Source: UBA1447 sp964627535 (lineage in GTDB: Bacteria; Bacillota; Clostridia; Oscillospirales; Acutalibacteraceae). From it: 64,000 bases of DNA. The DNA lies in the NCBI GenBank assembly GCA_964627535.1, contig CAZVJW010000019.1, positions 1 to 64,000 on the forward strand. The letters are read 5' to 3'. Both the position numbers and the translations under genes were made by a program. Of this stretch, positions 24,899 through 32,741 are shown in pieces; position 1 is the stretch's first letter; each line of letters starts with the position of its first letter. The notes beneath the pieces were generated by a model. That model was not told the origin of the DNA. It made no database searches and saw only the letters and a list, made by a program, of their open reading frames with translations.

Positions 24899-25696
24899 AT
24901 GAATATCTATAAGCATGAGCTTCGCGTAAACTTCAAAACAACACTAATTTGGATATTTTCATTGTGCGGTATCGTAGCTGTGATGATGGCGTTTTACCCG
25001 ATGGTTAGAAACGATTTGGATAATTTTATGAAACTAATGGATAATTTCCCGCCGGCAATGAAAAAAATGTTTGGTATGGAGATGGGCAGCTTTACATCAT
25101 CAATAGGTTTTTATACTTTTGCATTCACTTATTCAGTACTATTTGGTGCCATTCAGGCTATGAATCTTGGTATTGGCATCGTCTCAAAAGAAGAACGGGA
25201 AAAAACAGCGGATTTCATATTAACAAAGCCGGTTTCAAGAGTAAAAATACTTACTTCAAAACTGCTTTCGGTATTAACCGTTTTTATTGTCACCAATATC
25301 TTCTATTCAGCTGTTTCATTTTTAATTGTAAAAGCTATGGATGAGGGTAATTTTGACACAAAGAAGTTTTTTTTAATTAACGCTTCATTGCTTTTTCTGC
25401 AGATGATATTTTTTTCAATCGGTTTGGTTATTTCAGTATCAGTTAAAAAAATAAAAGCTGTACTTCCGGTATCACTTGGTCTGGTATTTGCGTTTTTTGC
25501 CATATCAGCTTTTGTAGTAACACCTGCCAGTGAAAAGCTCCGCTATATTACGCCTTTTCAGTACTTTAAAACGGAATATATTTTGCTGAATAGCAGTTAC
25601 GAGGCGGTCTTTGCCGTTGTTGGTCTTATAATTGTAATAGCCGGAATTACAGCAAGTTATATTTTATATAAACGCAGAGATATTCATTCGGTTTAA
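24899..25696 (+). CDS. ABC-2 type transporter permease
   Basis: A 265-residue membrane protein with about six transmembrane segments, starting with MNIYKHELRVNFKTTLIW, the amphipathic coupling helix typical of ABC-2 permeases. The conserved GIVSKEEREKTADFILTKPVSR loop precedes the third segment. ATG 24899 follows AGGGGG. It is similar in layout and wording to the next gene (shared MNIY-x-xELR start and KEER-x-KT-x-[DE]F loop), so the two arose by tandem duplication and probably pair. Confidence 0.9.
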   Translation: MNIYKHELRVNFKTTLIWIFSLCGIVAVMMAFYPMVRNDLDNFMKLMDNFPPAMKKMFGMEMGSFTSSIGFYTFAFTYSVLFGAIQAMNLGIGIVSKEEREKTADFILTKPVSRVKILTSKLLSVLTVFIVTNIFYSAVSFLIVKAMDEGNFDTKKFFLINASLLFLQMIFFSIGLVISVSVKKIKAVLPVSLGLVFAFFAISAFVVTPASEKLRYITPFQYFKTEYILLNSSYEAVFAVVGLIIVIAGITASYILYKRRDIHSV

Positions 25697-25764
25697 AATG
25701 AATAGGGCGTACAGCAAATTTCATACTTTAGGCAGCCGCAGTACGCGGTGGAATGGAGAGTAAA

Positions 25765-26577
25765 ATGAACATCTATATGAGAGAACTCAGAGCACATAGA
25801 AAATCACTTATTATTTGGTCAGTATCAATGTTTTTATTGGTTGTTGGCGGAATGGGTAAGTATTCGGCCACGGTTGGCGCCGGTGCGGGAAGTATAAACG
25901 AGTTAATTGCCCAAATGCCGAAATCTTTGCAGAATCTTATGAACATCGGCGTGTTCGACTTTTCAAAGGCTTTAGATTATTTCGGTATTTTATTTTTGTA
26001 TCTTGCTTTAATGGCAGCTGTGCACGCTGTCATGCTCGGGTCAGGTATCATTGCAAAAGAAGAACGCGATAAAACAACTGAGTTCTTAATGGTCAAACCC
26101 GTTTCTCGCTCACAAATAATAACATCAAAGCTTCTGGCTGTATTAACAATAGTATTAATTTTTAATCTTGCAACATATACCGCATCATACACTATGCTTT
26201 CATATTATTCCAAAGGAATGCCTTTCATTGCCGGGCTGTCAAAACTGATGGCGGCAATGCTTGGGATACAAATTCTCTTTTGTGTTTTAGGCACTTTTTT
26301 TGCGGCTGTAATAAGTAAGCCTAAGTTGTCTTCGGCTGCCGCAACAAGTGTCATGTTAACCATGTTTATGATTTCGGTCATTATTGACATCGGTCAAAAC
26401 ATTGCATTTTTGAGATTCTTCACATTTTTTAAATTCTTTGATGCCAAAGCGTTATTAAAAAATATTTTATATCAAGACTATGATATTATTGCCTTTGCAA
26501 TTATATCGGTTGTTCTTTTAACCGGATGTTTATACGGAACATATCACTTCTACAAAAAACGTGATTTGAAAATTTAA
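25765..26577 (+). CDS. ABC-2 type transporter permease (paralogue)
   Basis: The second permease (270 residues) begins MNIYMRELRAHRKSLIIW and has six predicted membrane spans and the loop GIIAKEERDKTTEFLMVKPVSR. I place the start at ATG 25765, because GGAGAG at 25755-25760 would then act as ribosome site; ATG 25753 lies upstream of that site. A 68-base gap separates it from the first permease. The gene ends tail-to-tail with mntP, overlapping by 4 bases. Confidence 0.9.
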   Translation: MNIYMRELRAHRKSLIIWSVSMFLLVVGGMGKYSATVGAGAGSINELIAQMPKSLQNLMNIGVFDFSKALDYFGILFLYLALMAAVHAVMLGSGIIAKEERDKTTEFLMVKPVSRSQIITSKLLAVLTIVLIFNLATYTASYTMLSYYSKGMPFIAGLSKLMAAMLGIQILFCVLGTFFAAVISKPKLSSAAATSVMLTMFMISVIIDIGQNIAFLRFFTFFKFFDAKALLKNILYQDYDIIAFAIISVVLLTGCLYGTYHFYKKRDLKI

Positions 26578-27134
26578 CTTTGTTTTAACAGATGGTCAAC
26601 GAGAATTTTTATGCCCATTCCGATAAGAATAATTCCACCGGCATACTCAGCCTTTGATTCAAATTTTGCCCCGAAAACATGACCTATTTTTACACCCAAA
26701 AAGGAGAAAATGAATGTAGTTGCGCCGATAATTAAAGCAGCAGAAATGATTTTCACCTTTAAAAACGCGAATGTGACGCCGATAGCAAGCGCGTCAATGC
26801 TTGTTGCAATCGCCATAGCTGTCATACTCTTTATGCTGAATGACGCATCGGGAACAGGGCATGATTTTCGGGCTTCACTAATCATTTTAAAGCCAATTGC
26901 AGCAAGCAAAACAAAAGCAATCCAATGATCTATTGAAGTTATATAAACCTTAAACTGCACGCCAAGCAGATAACCGATAACCGGCATCAAAGCCTGAAAA
27001 CCTCCAAAAAAGCATCCGGCAATGATTGCATTTTTGTATCTCATCTTCTGCATGGAAAGCCCTTTGCCGATCGAAACCGCAAAGGCATCCATCGAAAGTC
27101 CGACTGCAATAACAAATAAACCCCAAAACCCCAA
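26574..27134 (-). CDS. mntP: Manganese efflux pump MntP
   Basis: Exports Mn2+. The 186-residue protein has six hydrophobic spans and the paired family motifs GLSMDAFAVSIGKGLSM and AIATSIDALAIGVTFAF with membrane-embedded Asp residues. The frame stays open to 27269, but that extra 45-residue N-terminus is riboswitch RNA, not protein. TTG 27134 has GGAGGA six bases upstream and yields the standard MntP length and N-terminus (MGFWGLFVIAVGLSMDAFAV). Expression is predicted to be switched on by Mn2+ through the upstream yybP-ykoY element. Confidence 0.95.
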   Translation of the reverse strand: MGFWGLFVIAVGLSMDAFAVSIGKGLSMQKMRYKNAIIAGCFFGGFQALMPVIGYLLGVQFKVYITSIDHWIAFVLLAAIGFKMISEARKSCPVPDASFSIKSMTAMAIATSIDALAIGVTFAFLKVKIISAALIIGATTFIFSFLGVKIGHVFGAKFESKAEYAGGIILIGMGIKILVDHLLKQS

Positions 27135-27152
27135 AATAAATCCTCCAATTAT

Positions 27153-27302
27153 TAAAAAAATAAAACTCACAGGCAGTTGAAAAACTACCCATGAGTCTTG
27201 TTCATTAAGGCAAACCAGGCCGGTTATACTAATTTTAATTAGTATTTGACCATTATGTTGATTTGCCACGCAAACTGTGCTGCGTAAACTACTCCCTCAC
27301 GG
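27153..27302 (-). promoter_or_regulatory. yybP-ykoY manganese riboswitch with terminator expression platform
   Basis: In the mntP leader, minus strand, CCGTGAGGGAGTAG opens the aptamer. ACCGGCCTGG, then GCCTTAATGAACAAGACT and CTCATGG, close it, matching the yybP-ykoY core. CCGTGAG (27296-27302) pairs with CTCATGG (27189-27195) as helix P1. The same CTCATGG strand instead forms a 13-bp terminator stem with AACTGCCTGTGAG (27166-27178), followed by TTTTATTTTTTT. Mn2+ binding should stabilise P1, break the terminator and turn on mntP. The class is known to sense Mn2+ and to precede mntP. Confidence 0.9.
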
Positions 27303-27319
27303 AATACTGAATTGCTTTT

Positions 27320-27348
27320 ATATTAACACATTGTTTTGTATATTGCAA
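27320..27348 (-). promoter_or_regulatory. Promoter of the riboswitch-mntP transcript
   Basis: On the minus strand TTGCAA (27343-27348) and TAATAT (27320-27325) are 17 bases apart, placing the transcript start a few bases before the aptamer. Confidence 0.7.
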
Positions 27349-27399
27349 ATAAATCCTATTGATCGTATTTCTTCATTCACATTCAACGTTCAGCTTAAC

Positions 27400-27428
27400 T
27401 TGACAAGACAATAATTTAAATACATAAT
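27400..27428 (+). promoter_or_regulatory. Promoter of the NagD-like gene
   Basis: TTGACA (27400-27405) and CATAAT (27423-27428) are 17 bases apart, about 65 bases before the start codon and divergent from the mntP promoter. Confidence 0.65.
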
Positions 27429-27493
27429 ATGTGTATTCAATCAGAAATTCAGTCTCGGCTATCGACGCTGAGTTTTAGGAAGAGAGGAAAATC

Positions 27494-28270
27494 TTGAACA
27501 GCCTAAAAGATAAGAAAGCATTTATATGCGATATGGACGGTGTTATATACCACGGAAATAAATTGCTTAGCGGTGTTTTTGAATTTGTTAACTGGCTCAC
27601 AAAAGAAGATAAAAAATTCGTATTTCTTACTAACAGTTCCGAACGCTCACCATATGAGCTTTATCAGAAACTTAAAAGATTGGGGTTGGAAGTTCCGAAG
27701 GAACATTATTATACAAGCGCTTTGGCAACCGCAAGCTTTTTAGCAGGCCAGTGCCCCGGTGGCAGCGCGTATGTTATTGGCGAAGCGGGTCTCACCAATG
27801 CGCTGTATGACGCTGGATTTTCTATGAATGATGTAAATCCTGATTATGTTGTTGTAGGGGAATGCAGATCCTATAACATTGAAAAAATTGAGCGCGCGGT
27901 AAAGCTCGTGCTGAATGGCGCTAAATTAATAGGCACCAATCCTGACCTGACAGGACCAACCGAAAAGGGAATTGTGCCTGCAACACGTGCCCTGATTTCT
28001 CCGATTGAACTTGCAACCGGCACACAGGCTTATTTTATTGGCAAGCCAAACCCGCTTATGTTAAGGCAAGCAAGAAAAATGATGGATTGCAGAAGTGAAG
28101 AAACGGTTATAATCGGGGACAGGATGGATACAGATATTGTGGCAGGTATTGAATCGGGGATAGAAACCGTCTTGGTTTTAAGTGGTGTAACAACCGAAGA
28201 ATCTATGGATAAATTTCCGTATATTCCGACATTTGTTTTTAATGGTGTCGGTGATATTATGAGCAATTAA
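27494..28270 (+). CDS. HAD-IIA family sugar/nucleotide phosphatase (NagD/AraL-like)
   Basis: A 258-residue HAD-superfamily hydrolase. Motif I is FICDMDGVIYHG, with the two catalytic Asp; motif II is FLTNSSERSPYEL; motif III Lys is in YFIGKPNPLML; motif IV is IIGDRMDTDIVAG. The C2a cap between motifs II and III (IGEAGLTNALYDAGF) is typical of the IIA class. These enzymes dephosphorylate sugar phosphates, glycerol phosphates or nucleotides; the substrate cannot be read from sequence. TTG 27494 follows GAGAGGA. It has its own promoter and a terminator at 28305. Confidence 0.9.
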   Translation: MNSLKDKKAFICDMDGVIYHGNKLLSGVFEFVNWLTKEDKKFVFLTNSSERSPYELYQKLKRLGLEVPKEHYYTSALATASFLAGQCPGGSAYVIGEAGLTNALYDAGFSMNDVNPDYVVVGECRSYNIEKIERAVKLVLNGAKLIGTNPDLTGPTEKGIVPATRALISPIELATGTQAYFIGKPNPLMLRQARKMMDCRSEETVIIGDRMDTDIVAGIESGIETVLVLSGVTTEESMDKFPYIPTFVFNGVGDIMSN

Positions 28271-28304
28271 TTAAAAAGGGATTGAAAGATTCATTGCTAT
28301 GAAA

Positions 28305-28332
28305 AATGCCCGCAGTATCATCTGCGGGCATT
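28305..28332. terminator. Bidirectional terminator between convergent genes
   Basis: AATGCCCGCAG and CTGCGGGCATT form a perfect 11-bp stem with a TATCAT loop; A-rich before and after, so it can serve the NagD-like gene and the SPFH operon. Confidence 0.8.
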
Positions 28333-28345
28333 AAAATTAATATAA

Positions 28346-29281
28346 TTATTCTTTGACAGTCAGTATTTCCTTCATGCTTGCCGCAAGTCCTGCGATTGAT
28401 TGAATTTCGCTTGGAATGATAATTTTGGTTGCCTGTCCGTTTGCCGCACTTGCAAATGCTTCAAGGCTTTTTATGGTCAGGAATCCTTCTCCCGGATTAG
28501 CCTTATTGATAAGTTCAATGGCTTCCGCGTTAGCCTTTTGAATGGATAGTATGGCTTCTGCTTCACCTTCCGCTTCACGGATTCTTTTCTCTTTTTCAGC
28601 TTCAGCTTGAAGGATTGCAGCTTGCTTTGCGCCTTCGGCATAAAGGATTTGACTGCCTTTTTCACCTTCAGCAACCAAAATTTTACTTGCCTTTTCGCCT
28701 TCGGAGCGAAGAATAATTTCACGCCGCATCCGCTCTGCTTTCATTTGCTTTTCCATTGCGTCTTGAATTTCTGCCGGCGGCATAATATTCTTAAGTTCAA
28801 CTCGGTTAACCTTAATGCCCCAAGGATCAGTCGCCTCATCAAGTATAACTCTTATCTTTGCATTGATAGTGTCGCGCGAGGTTAAAGTGTTGTCAAGCTC
28901 CATTTCACCGATTATGTTACGAAGAGTTGTTGCGCTAAGGTTTTCAATAGCTGAAAGGGGACGCTCGACTCCGTAAGTATAAAGCTTCGGGTCGGTAATT
29001 TGAAAAAAGATGATTGAGTCGATTTGCATGGTGACATTGTCTCCGGTAATGACAGGTTGAGGGGGAAAGTCAACGACCTGCTCTTTTAAAGAAACAATCT
29101 TTGAAATTTTTTCTAACAGCGGAATTTTCACATGAATACCTGTTTGCCATGTTGCGCTGTAAGCGCCTAAACGTTCAATGACATAAGCTTTTGACTGGGG
29201 GACGATTTTAACATTTGCAACAATAACTAATAGAATAAAAACTGCCAATCCGATTAAAACCCAAATAACCACCGGTTCCAT
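28346..29281 (-). CDS. SPFH/band 7 (stomatin-like, QmcA-type) membrane protein
   Basis: A 311-residue membrane-anchored scaffold. One N-terminal transmembrane helix (VIWVLIGLAVFILLVIVA) is followed by the SPFH domain (VPQSKAYVIERLGAYSATW; NVTMQIDSIIFFQITDPK). Then come the KQMKAERMRREIILRSEGEKAS segment and a long alanine/glutamate-rich coiled coil typical of stomatins. The NfeD-type gene lies just upstream in the same operon; the two families are linked across bacteria and assemble into membrane rings with protease or quality-control roles. The start ATG has AGGAGG upstream. No associated protease gene is nearby. Confidence 0.92.
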   Translation of the reverse strand: MEPVVIWVLIGLAVFILLVIVANVKIVPQSKAYVIERLGAYSATWQTGIHVKIPLLEKISKIVSLKEQVVDFPPQPVITGDNVTMQIDSIIFFQITDPKLYTYGVERPLSAIENLSATTLRNIIGEMELDNTLTSRDTINAKIRVILDEATDPWGIKVNRVELKNIMPPAEIQDAMEKQMKAERMRREIILRSEGEKASKILVAEGEKGSQILYAEGAKQAAILQAEAEKEKRIREAEGEAEAILSIQKANAEAIELINKANPGEGFLTIKSLEAFASAANGQATKIIIPSEIQSIAGLAASMKEILTVKE

Positions 29282-29326
29282 TTTTCTACCTCCTGTTTAT
29301 ATTTTATATTTTTTCGAAAGAGGACG

Positions 29327-29752
29327 CTACAATACCTTTTCAACCAGAAGCTTTACGCCTTCAATCTTCCGTATAATAACCCTTGAATCCTTTTCAATAT
29401 GCTCGCCGTTTAGTGAACGGGCTGTCCAAGTCGTACCTTTCACATTTACAGAACCTTTGCCTGCCGTATTGTCTATATCCTCAAGGACTATTGCTTGTTC
29501 GCCTATGTTGCGGTCGGCATTTGTGGGTTGTATCTTTTTCTTAGTAAACTTTTTAACAAGCGGACGCGTTGCAAGCAGGCTTATAAAAGAAAGCGCAATA
29601 AAAATTACCCATTGCAACCAGTCCTGTGCATCGAATAAATTGGCTAAAAGAGCTCCAAAAGCTCCGAATGCAAACCATATAGTAACAAGCTGGGTTGTTG
29701 CTGCTTCAACAATAATCAGAATCACCAAAGCGGAAATCCAAAAATAGAGCAT
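29327..29752 (-). CDS. NfeD family membrane protein
   Basis: A 141-residue short NfeD: three to four N-terminal hydrophobic segments (about residues 1-70) and a C-terminal OB-fold domain. The latter starts near NIGEQAIVLEDIDNTAGKGSV, with GTTWTARS and RVIIRKIEGVKLLVEK. Partner of the SPFH protein encoded 45 bases downstream. ATG 29752 follows GGAGGTG. The role is inferred from the family: the OB domain binds the stomatin-like partner and modulates the membrane ring. Confidence 0.9.
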   Translation of the reverse strand: MLYFWISALVILIIVEAATTQLVTIWFAFGAFGALLANLFDAQDWLQWVIFIALSFISLLATRPLVKKFTKKKIQPTNADRNIGEQAIVLEDIDNTAGKGSVNVKGTTWTARSLNGEHIEKDSRVIIRKIEGVKLLVEKVL

Positions 29753-29778
29753 TTTACACCTCCGTGTTTATTTTAATT

Positions 29779-29807
29779 ATAATATCATAATTTATTAACG
29801 TTTACAA
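29779..29807 (-). promoter_or_regulatory. Promoter of the nfeD-SPFH operon
   Basis: Minus-strand TTGTAA (29802-29807) and TATTAT (29779-29784) are 17 bases apart, just upstream of the nfeD start. Confidence 0.5.
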
Positions 29808-29847
29808 TAGAATACGGAAAAAAGTAACGGCATTTGATTATGTAAAA

Positions 29848-29944
29848 CTAATCCTTCTTTAAATCATAGCTATAAATTCGGCACACAAACCCATTTGTCA
29901 AAGGTTTTTGCTTGATTTCATAGAGGTTTAATAATCGGGATTAG
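29848..29944. repeat. MITE-like element, copy 2
   Basis: This 97-bp copy runs from CTAATCC to GGGATTAG and matches the 6223-6318 element along its whole length with scattered substitutions. Long shared stretches include CATTTGTCAAAGGTTTT and ATAATCGGGATTAGTATA. Its left flank is AA instead of TA and one terminal base is changed, so it is the more decayed copy. It fills much of the 29753-30099 gap together with two promoters. Confidence 0.7.
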
Positions 29945-29979
29945 TATAATATGATGTATTTCGATGTTATCGTGAATTC

Positions 29980-30008
29980 TTGACATGTCTTGTCTGTTTT
30001 GTTAAACT
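29980..30008 (+). promoter_or_regulatory. Promoter of the GDPD-like gene
   Basis: TTGACA (29980-29985) and TAAACT (30003-30008), spacing 17 bases. Confidence 0.7.
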
Positions 30009-30099
30009 GTAACAAGAAAATGCAGTAAAAAACATGAACAGAAATATGTTGTTTGATTTTAATTAATGTTCATCATCATAAAGGATGTGAAATTGACAT

Positions 30100-30789
30100 A
30101 TGTTTTCGATTGATTCGAAAATTATTAAAATACGGGAAGGGTTTACCATTACAGCTCATGCAGGGGCGATGTCTCTTCCGGACAATTCAATTTTAGCGCT
30201 TAAGCAGGCGATTATTGCCGGAGTGGATGTTGTTGAAATGGATGTAACACTACGCCCGGACGGCACACCTGTTATTATTCACAGCGAAACACCAAAACAG
30301 AATGAAGGGGTTTTACTTGATGAAGCTTTTTCTGCCGTTGCGGAAAGTGAAAAAATTAAAATAAATTTAGATCTTAAACATTTCAAAAATATTAATGAAG
30401 TGCAAAAACTTGCAGTTAAGCACGGTTTAAATGAAAGAGTGTTTTTTACAGGCGTTGAAGAAAATGTTGTTGATACAGTTAAATCGCAATGCCCGTTAAT
30501 ACCTTCTTACTTGAATGAATCAATAGATAAGGTGTTAAAAAACAGCACCGAATATTCGCAATCCCTGGCAGATAAAATATTAGTGCTTGGTTGTATCGGT
30601 CTTAATTGTTCATATAAAAGTATAAGTAAAAGAATGGTTGAAGCTATGCATAATAACGGTTTACTTGTATCCGTATGGACAGTTAACAATAAAAGAGATA
30701 TAGAAAAAATGCTTTCGCTCTCTGTTGATAATATTACTACAAGAAAACCTCTTAAAATTAAACAACTCATTTCAACCCGTATAGACTAA
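30100..30789 (+). CDS. Glycerophosphodiester phosphodiesterase-like protein with altered active site
   Basis: A 229-residue TIM-barrel protein of the GDPD superfamily, whose members hydrolyse glycerophosphodiesters to glycerol-3-phosphate and an alcohol. The E-x-D metal site is kept (VVEMDVTLRPDGTPVIIH) and so is its catalytic His. The hallmark HRG is changed to HAG, PENT to PDNS and the HD after the barrel strand to HS. The C-terminal VSVWTVNNKRDIEKML matches the family WTVN strand. It has no signal peptide, so it is cytoplasmic. It may be active on another substrate or be non-catalytic. ATG 30100 follows AAGGATGTG. Confidence 0.75.
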   Translation: MFSIDSKIIKIREGFTITAHAGAMSLPDNSILALKQAIIAGVDVVEMDVTLRPDGTPVIIHSETPKQNEGVLLDEAFSAVAESEKIKINLDLKHFKNINEVQKLAVKHGLNERVFFTGVEENVVDTVKSQCPLIPSYLNESIDKVLKNSTEYSQSLADKILVLGCIGLNCSYKSISKRMVEAMHNNGLLVSVWTVNNKRDIEKMLSLSVDNITTRKPLKIKQLISTRID

Positions 30790-30802
30790 AATTTGAATGA
30801 AT

Positions 30803-30836
30803 ATGAAGCGGATGATAATTCAATCATCCGCTTCAT
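30803..30836 (+). terminator. Hairpin after the GDPD-like gene
   Basis: ATGAAGCGGATGAT and ATCATCCGCTTCAT form a perfect 14-bp stem around AATTCA; the T-run is short. Confidence 0.7.
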
Positions 30837-30951
30837 AGTTATGAGCAGCATTAATTATAGCAATATATGTCTTTATTTTTTAATAAAATTAATGTATAAT
30901 TAATAAAGCATTTGCGTTTAAATTTTTTAATTATTGAGGGGGATGTTAATA

Positions 30952-32682
30952 ATGGGCGTAAAAACTTTCAAAGTGATTGTGGCTTCTGCGTTGATGGCCG
31001 GTGCTGCTGCAGTAGGTTTGTCAATCAAAAATAAAAAAATTGACCCTCTGAGTCTTGTGAAAAAATCATTGAGGTCAACAAGGTTAACATTGCCTGTGGA
31101 GGAAAATTATGCCGGCGGGGTTGCTATAACACCCCCGATGGGATGGTCAAGCTGGAATACATTCAGTAACAGTATTGATGAAAATTTAATTCTTGAAACA
31201 GCAGATGCAATGAAGGCTTGCGGACTTGTTGACGCCGGATATATATTCCTTAATATTGATGACTGCTGGCAATCCTCAATAAGAGATGATAACAATAGAC
31301 TACAGGGAGATTTTGTGCATTTCAGCCGGGGTATCGGAAAATTGGTTGAACAAGTTAATACGCTTGGAATGAAATTGGGAATTTATACTTCAAACGGTAC
31401 GTTAACCTGTGAGGATCTCCCTGCAAGTCTCGGATTTGAAACTATTGATGCGGAAACCTTTGCTGAATGGGGAATTGAATACTTCAAGTACGATTTTTGT
31501 CATAATATTCCAATTCCGATGCGCGCGCCTTATATTGAAAAAATAACAGTCAGTAAAAGCGGAACAGATCATGAGATCGTACGTTATGCACAAGAGGCGG
31601 TGCTGGCCGGAGAAGCTCGTATTGTGAAGGATGAAAAATTGAATTCAGGTGAATACATTGCCGGGCTTTCCGCAAGCGGAGGAACAGCCGAATTCAATGA
31701 TATAGAAGTGGAACAAAACGGTGAGTTCATTCTGACGCTCTGTATCAGAAAAAAGAGCAACAGCAGCAAGTATTGTGAAATTATTGTTAACGGCAAAGAT
31801 AAATATTCTTCAACCATCCCGCCGACAAGAACATTCAGCTCGCAAGGAAGACACCAAATTAAAATCAATCTGACTGCCGGGATAAACACAATAAAAATAT
31901 TTAACCCTGTCGCATCAAGACAGGACAGCGCCGCCATTCAATATTCAAACATGGGACAAGAACTGATAAAGGCAACCAAAGCATATGCTCAAAAGACGGG
32001 TAACCCGGAAAAGCCGATAATATATTCAATTTGCGAATGGGGACTTAATTTCCCGTGGAAATGGGGCCGTCATGCCGGTAACCTTTGGCGCACAACTCCT
32101 GATATCAAACCTTATTGGGCTTCGGTTTTAGGGATTTATGAAATCAATGTTTTACTCTATAAACATGCCGGGCCGGGAGGCTGGAACGATCCTGACATGC
32201 TTGAAGTCGGAAACGGTAACCTTACAGCAGATGAGAATATGGCTCATTTCACATTATGGTGTATGATGGCAGCTCCTTTGATTTTAGGAAATGATGTTAG
32301 AAAATTCATCAAAGAAGACGGAACGGTAGATCATAATAACGAAACATTAAAAATTGTTTCAAACATTGATATGATAAGCATTGATCAGGATGTGCTGGGC
32401 GTTCAATGCCGCAGATTAAAAACAAACGGATTTCATGACACACTTCTAAAACCACTTAACGATAATGAGTTGGCAATATGTTTTTTCAATAAGAGCGGTG
32501 AGGAAAAAGTATTTGAGCAAAACATTCAGGAACTTGTGTGCCAAATGTATGTTGATTTGCCGTTTGCAGAAAAGTATGAAGTTTTTGATCTTTGGGAGAA
32601 GACCGTTGAGACGGTGCAAAACACCATTTATGCATATGTTCCAAGACATGGCGTTAAAGCTTTTCGAATTAAAGCTGTATAA
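30952..32682 (+). CDS. GH27 alpha-galactosidase-like enzyme with inserted CBM-like domain
   Basis: A 576-residue retaining glycosidase. PPMGWSSWNTF and LNIDDCWQ open the barrel. YFKYDFC holds the nucleophile Asp181, and GPGGWNDPDMLEVGNG the acid/base region. Between barrel strands, residues ~188-336 form an extra beta-sandwich-like module (LNSGEYIAGLSASGGTAEF, then a Gly-rich strand pattern) resembling CBM6/CBM35. The barrel then resumes with PIIYSICEWG. The N-terminus has a hydrophobic stretch (VIVASALMAGAAAVGLSI), an uncleaved anchor or signal. I take ATG 30952, with GAGGGGG nine bases upstream; ATG 30943 abuts that site. Substrates may be alpha-galactosides or a relative such as beta-L-arabinopyranosides. 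Confidence 0.85.
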   Translation: MGVKTFKVIVASALMAGAAAVGLSIKNKKIDPLSLVKKSLRSTRLTLPVEENYAGGVAITPPMGWSSWNTFSNSIDENLILETADAMKACGLVDAGYIFLNIDDCWQSSIRDDNNRLQGDFVHFSRGIGKLVEQVNTLGMKLGIYTSNGTLTCEDLPASLGFETIDAETFAEWGIEYFKYDFCHNIPIPMRAPYIEKITVSKSGTDHEIVRYAQEAVLAGEARIVKDEKLNSGEYIAGLSASGGTAEFNDIEVEQNGEFILTLCIRKKSNSSKYCEIIVNGKDKYSSTIPPTRTFSSQGRHQIKINLTAGINTIKIFNPVASRQDSAAIQYSNMGQELIKATKAYAQKTGNPEKPIIYSICEWGLNFPWKWGRHAGNLWRTTPDIKPYWASVLGIYEINVLLYKHAGPGGWNDPDMLEVGNGNLTADENMAHFTLWCMMAAPLILGNDVRKFIKEDGTVDHNNETLKIVSNIDMISIDQDVLGVQCRRLKTNGFHDTLLKPLNDNELAICFFNKSGEEKVFEQNIQELVCQMYVDLPFAEKYEVFDLWEKTVETVQNTIYAYVPRHGVKAFRIKAV

Positions 32683-32741
32683 TAATATAGTTTGAATTAT
32701 ATAAATTATTGCCTTGGCAAATAATAGTAAGGGAAGTTATA

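Noticed and set aside
27135..27269. N-terminal extension of mntP
   Set aside because: The region is the riboswitch and terminator; TTG 27134 with GGAGGA gives the normal MntP length.
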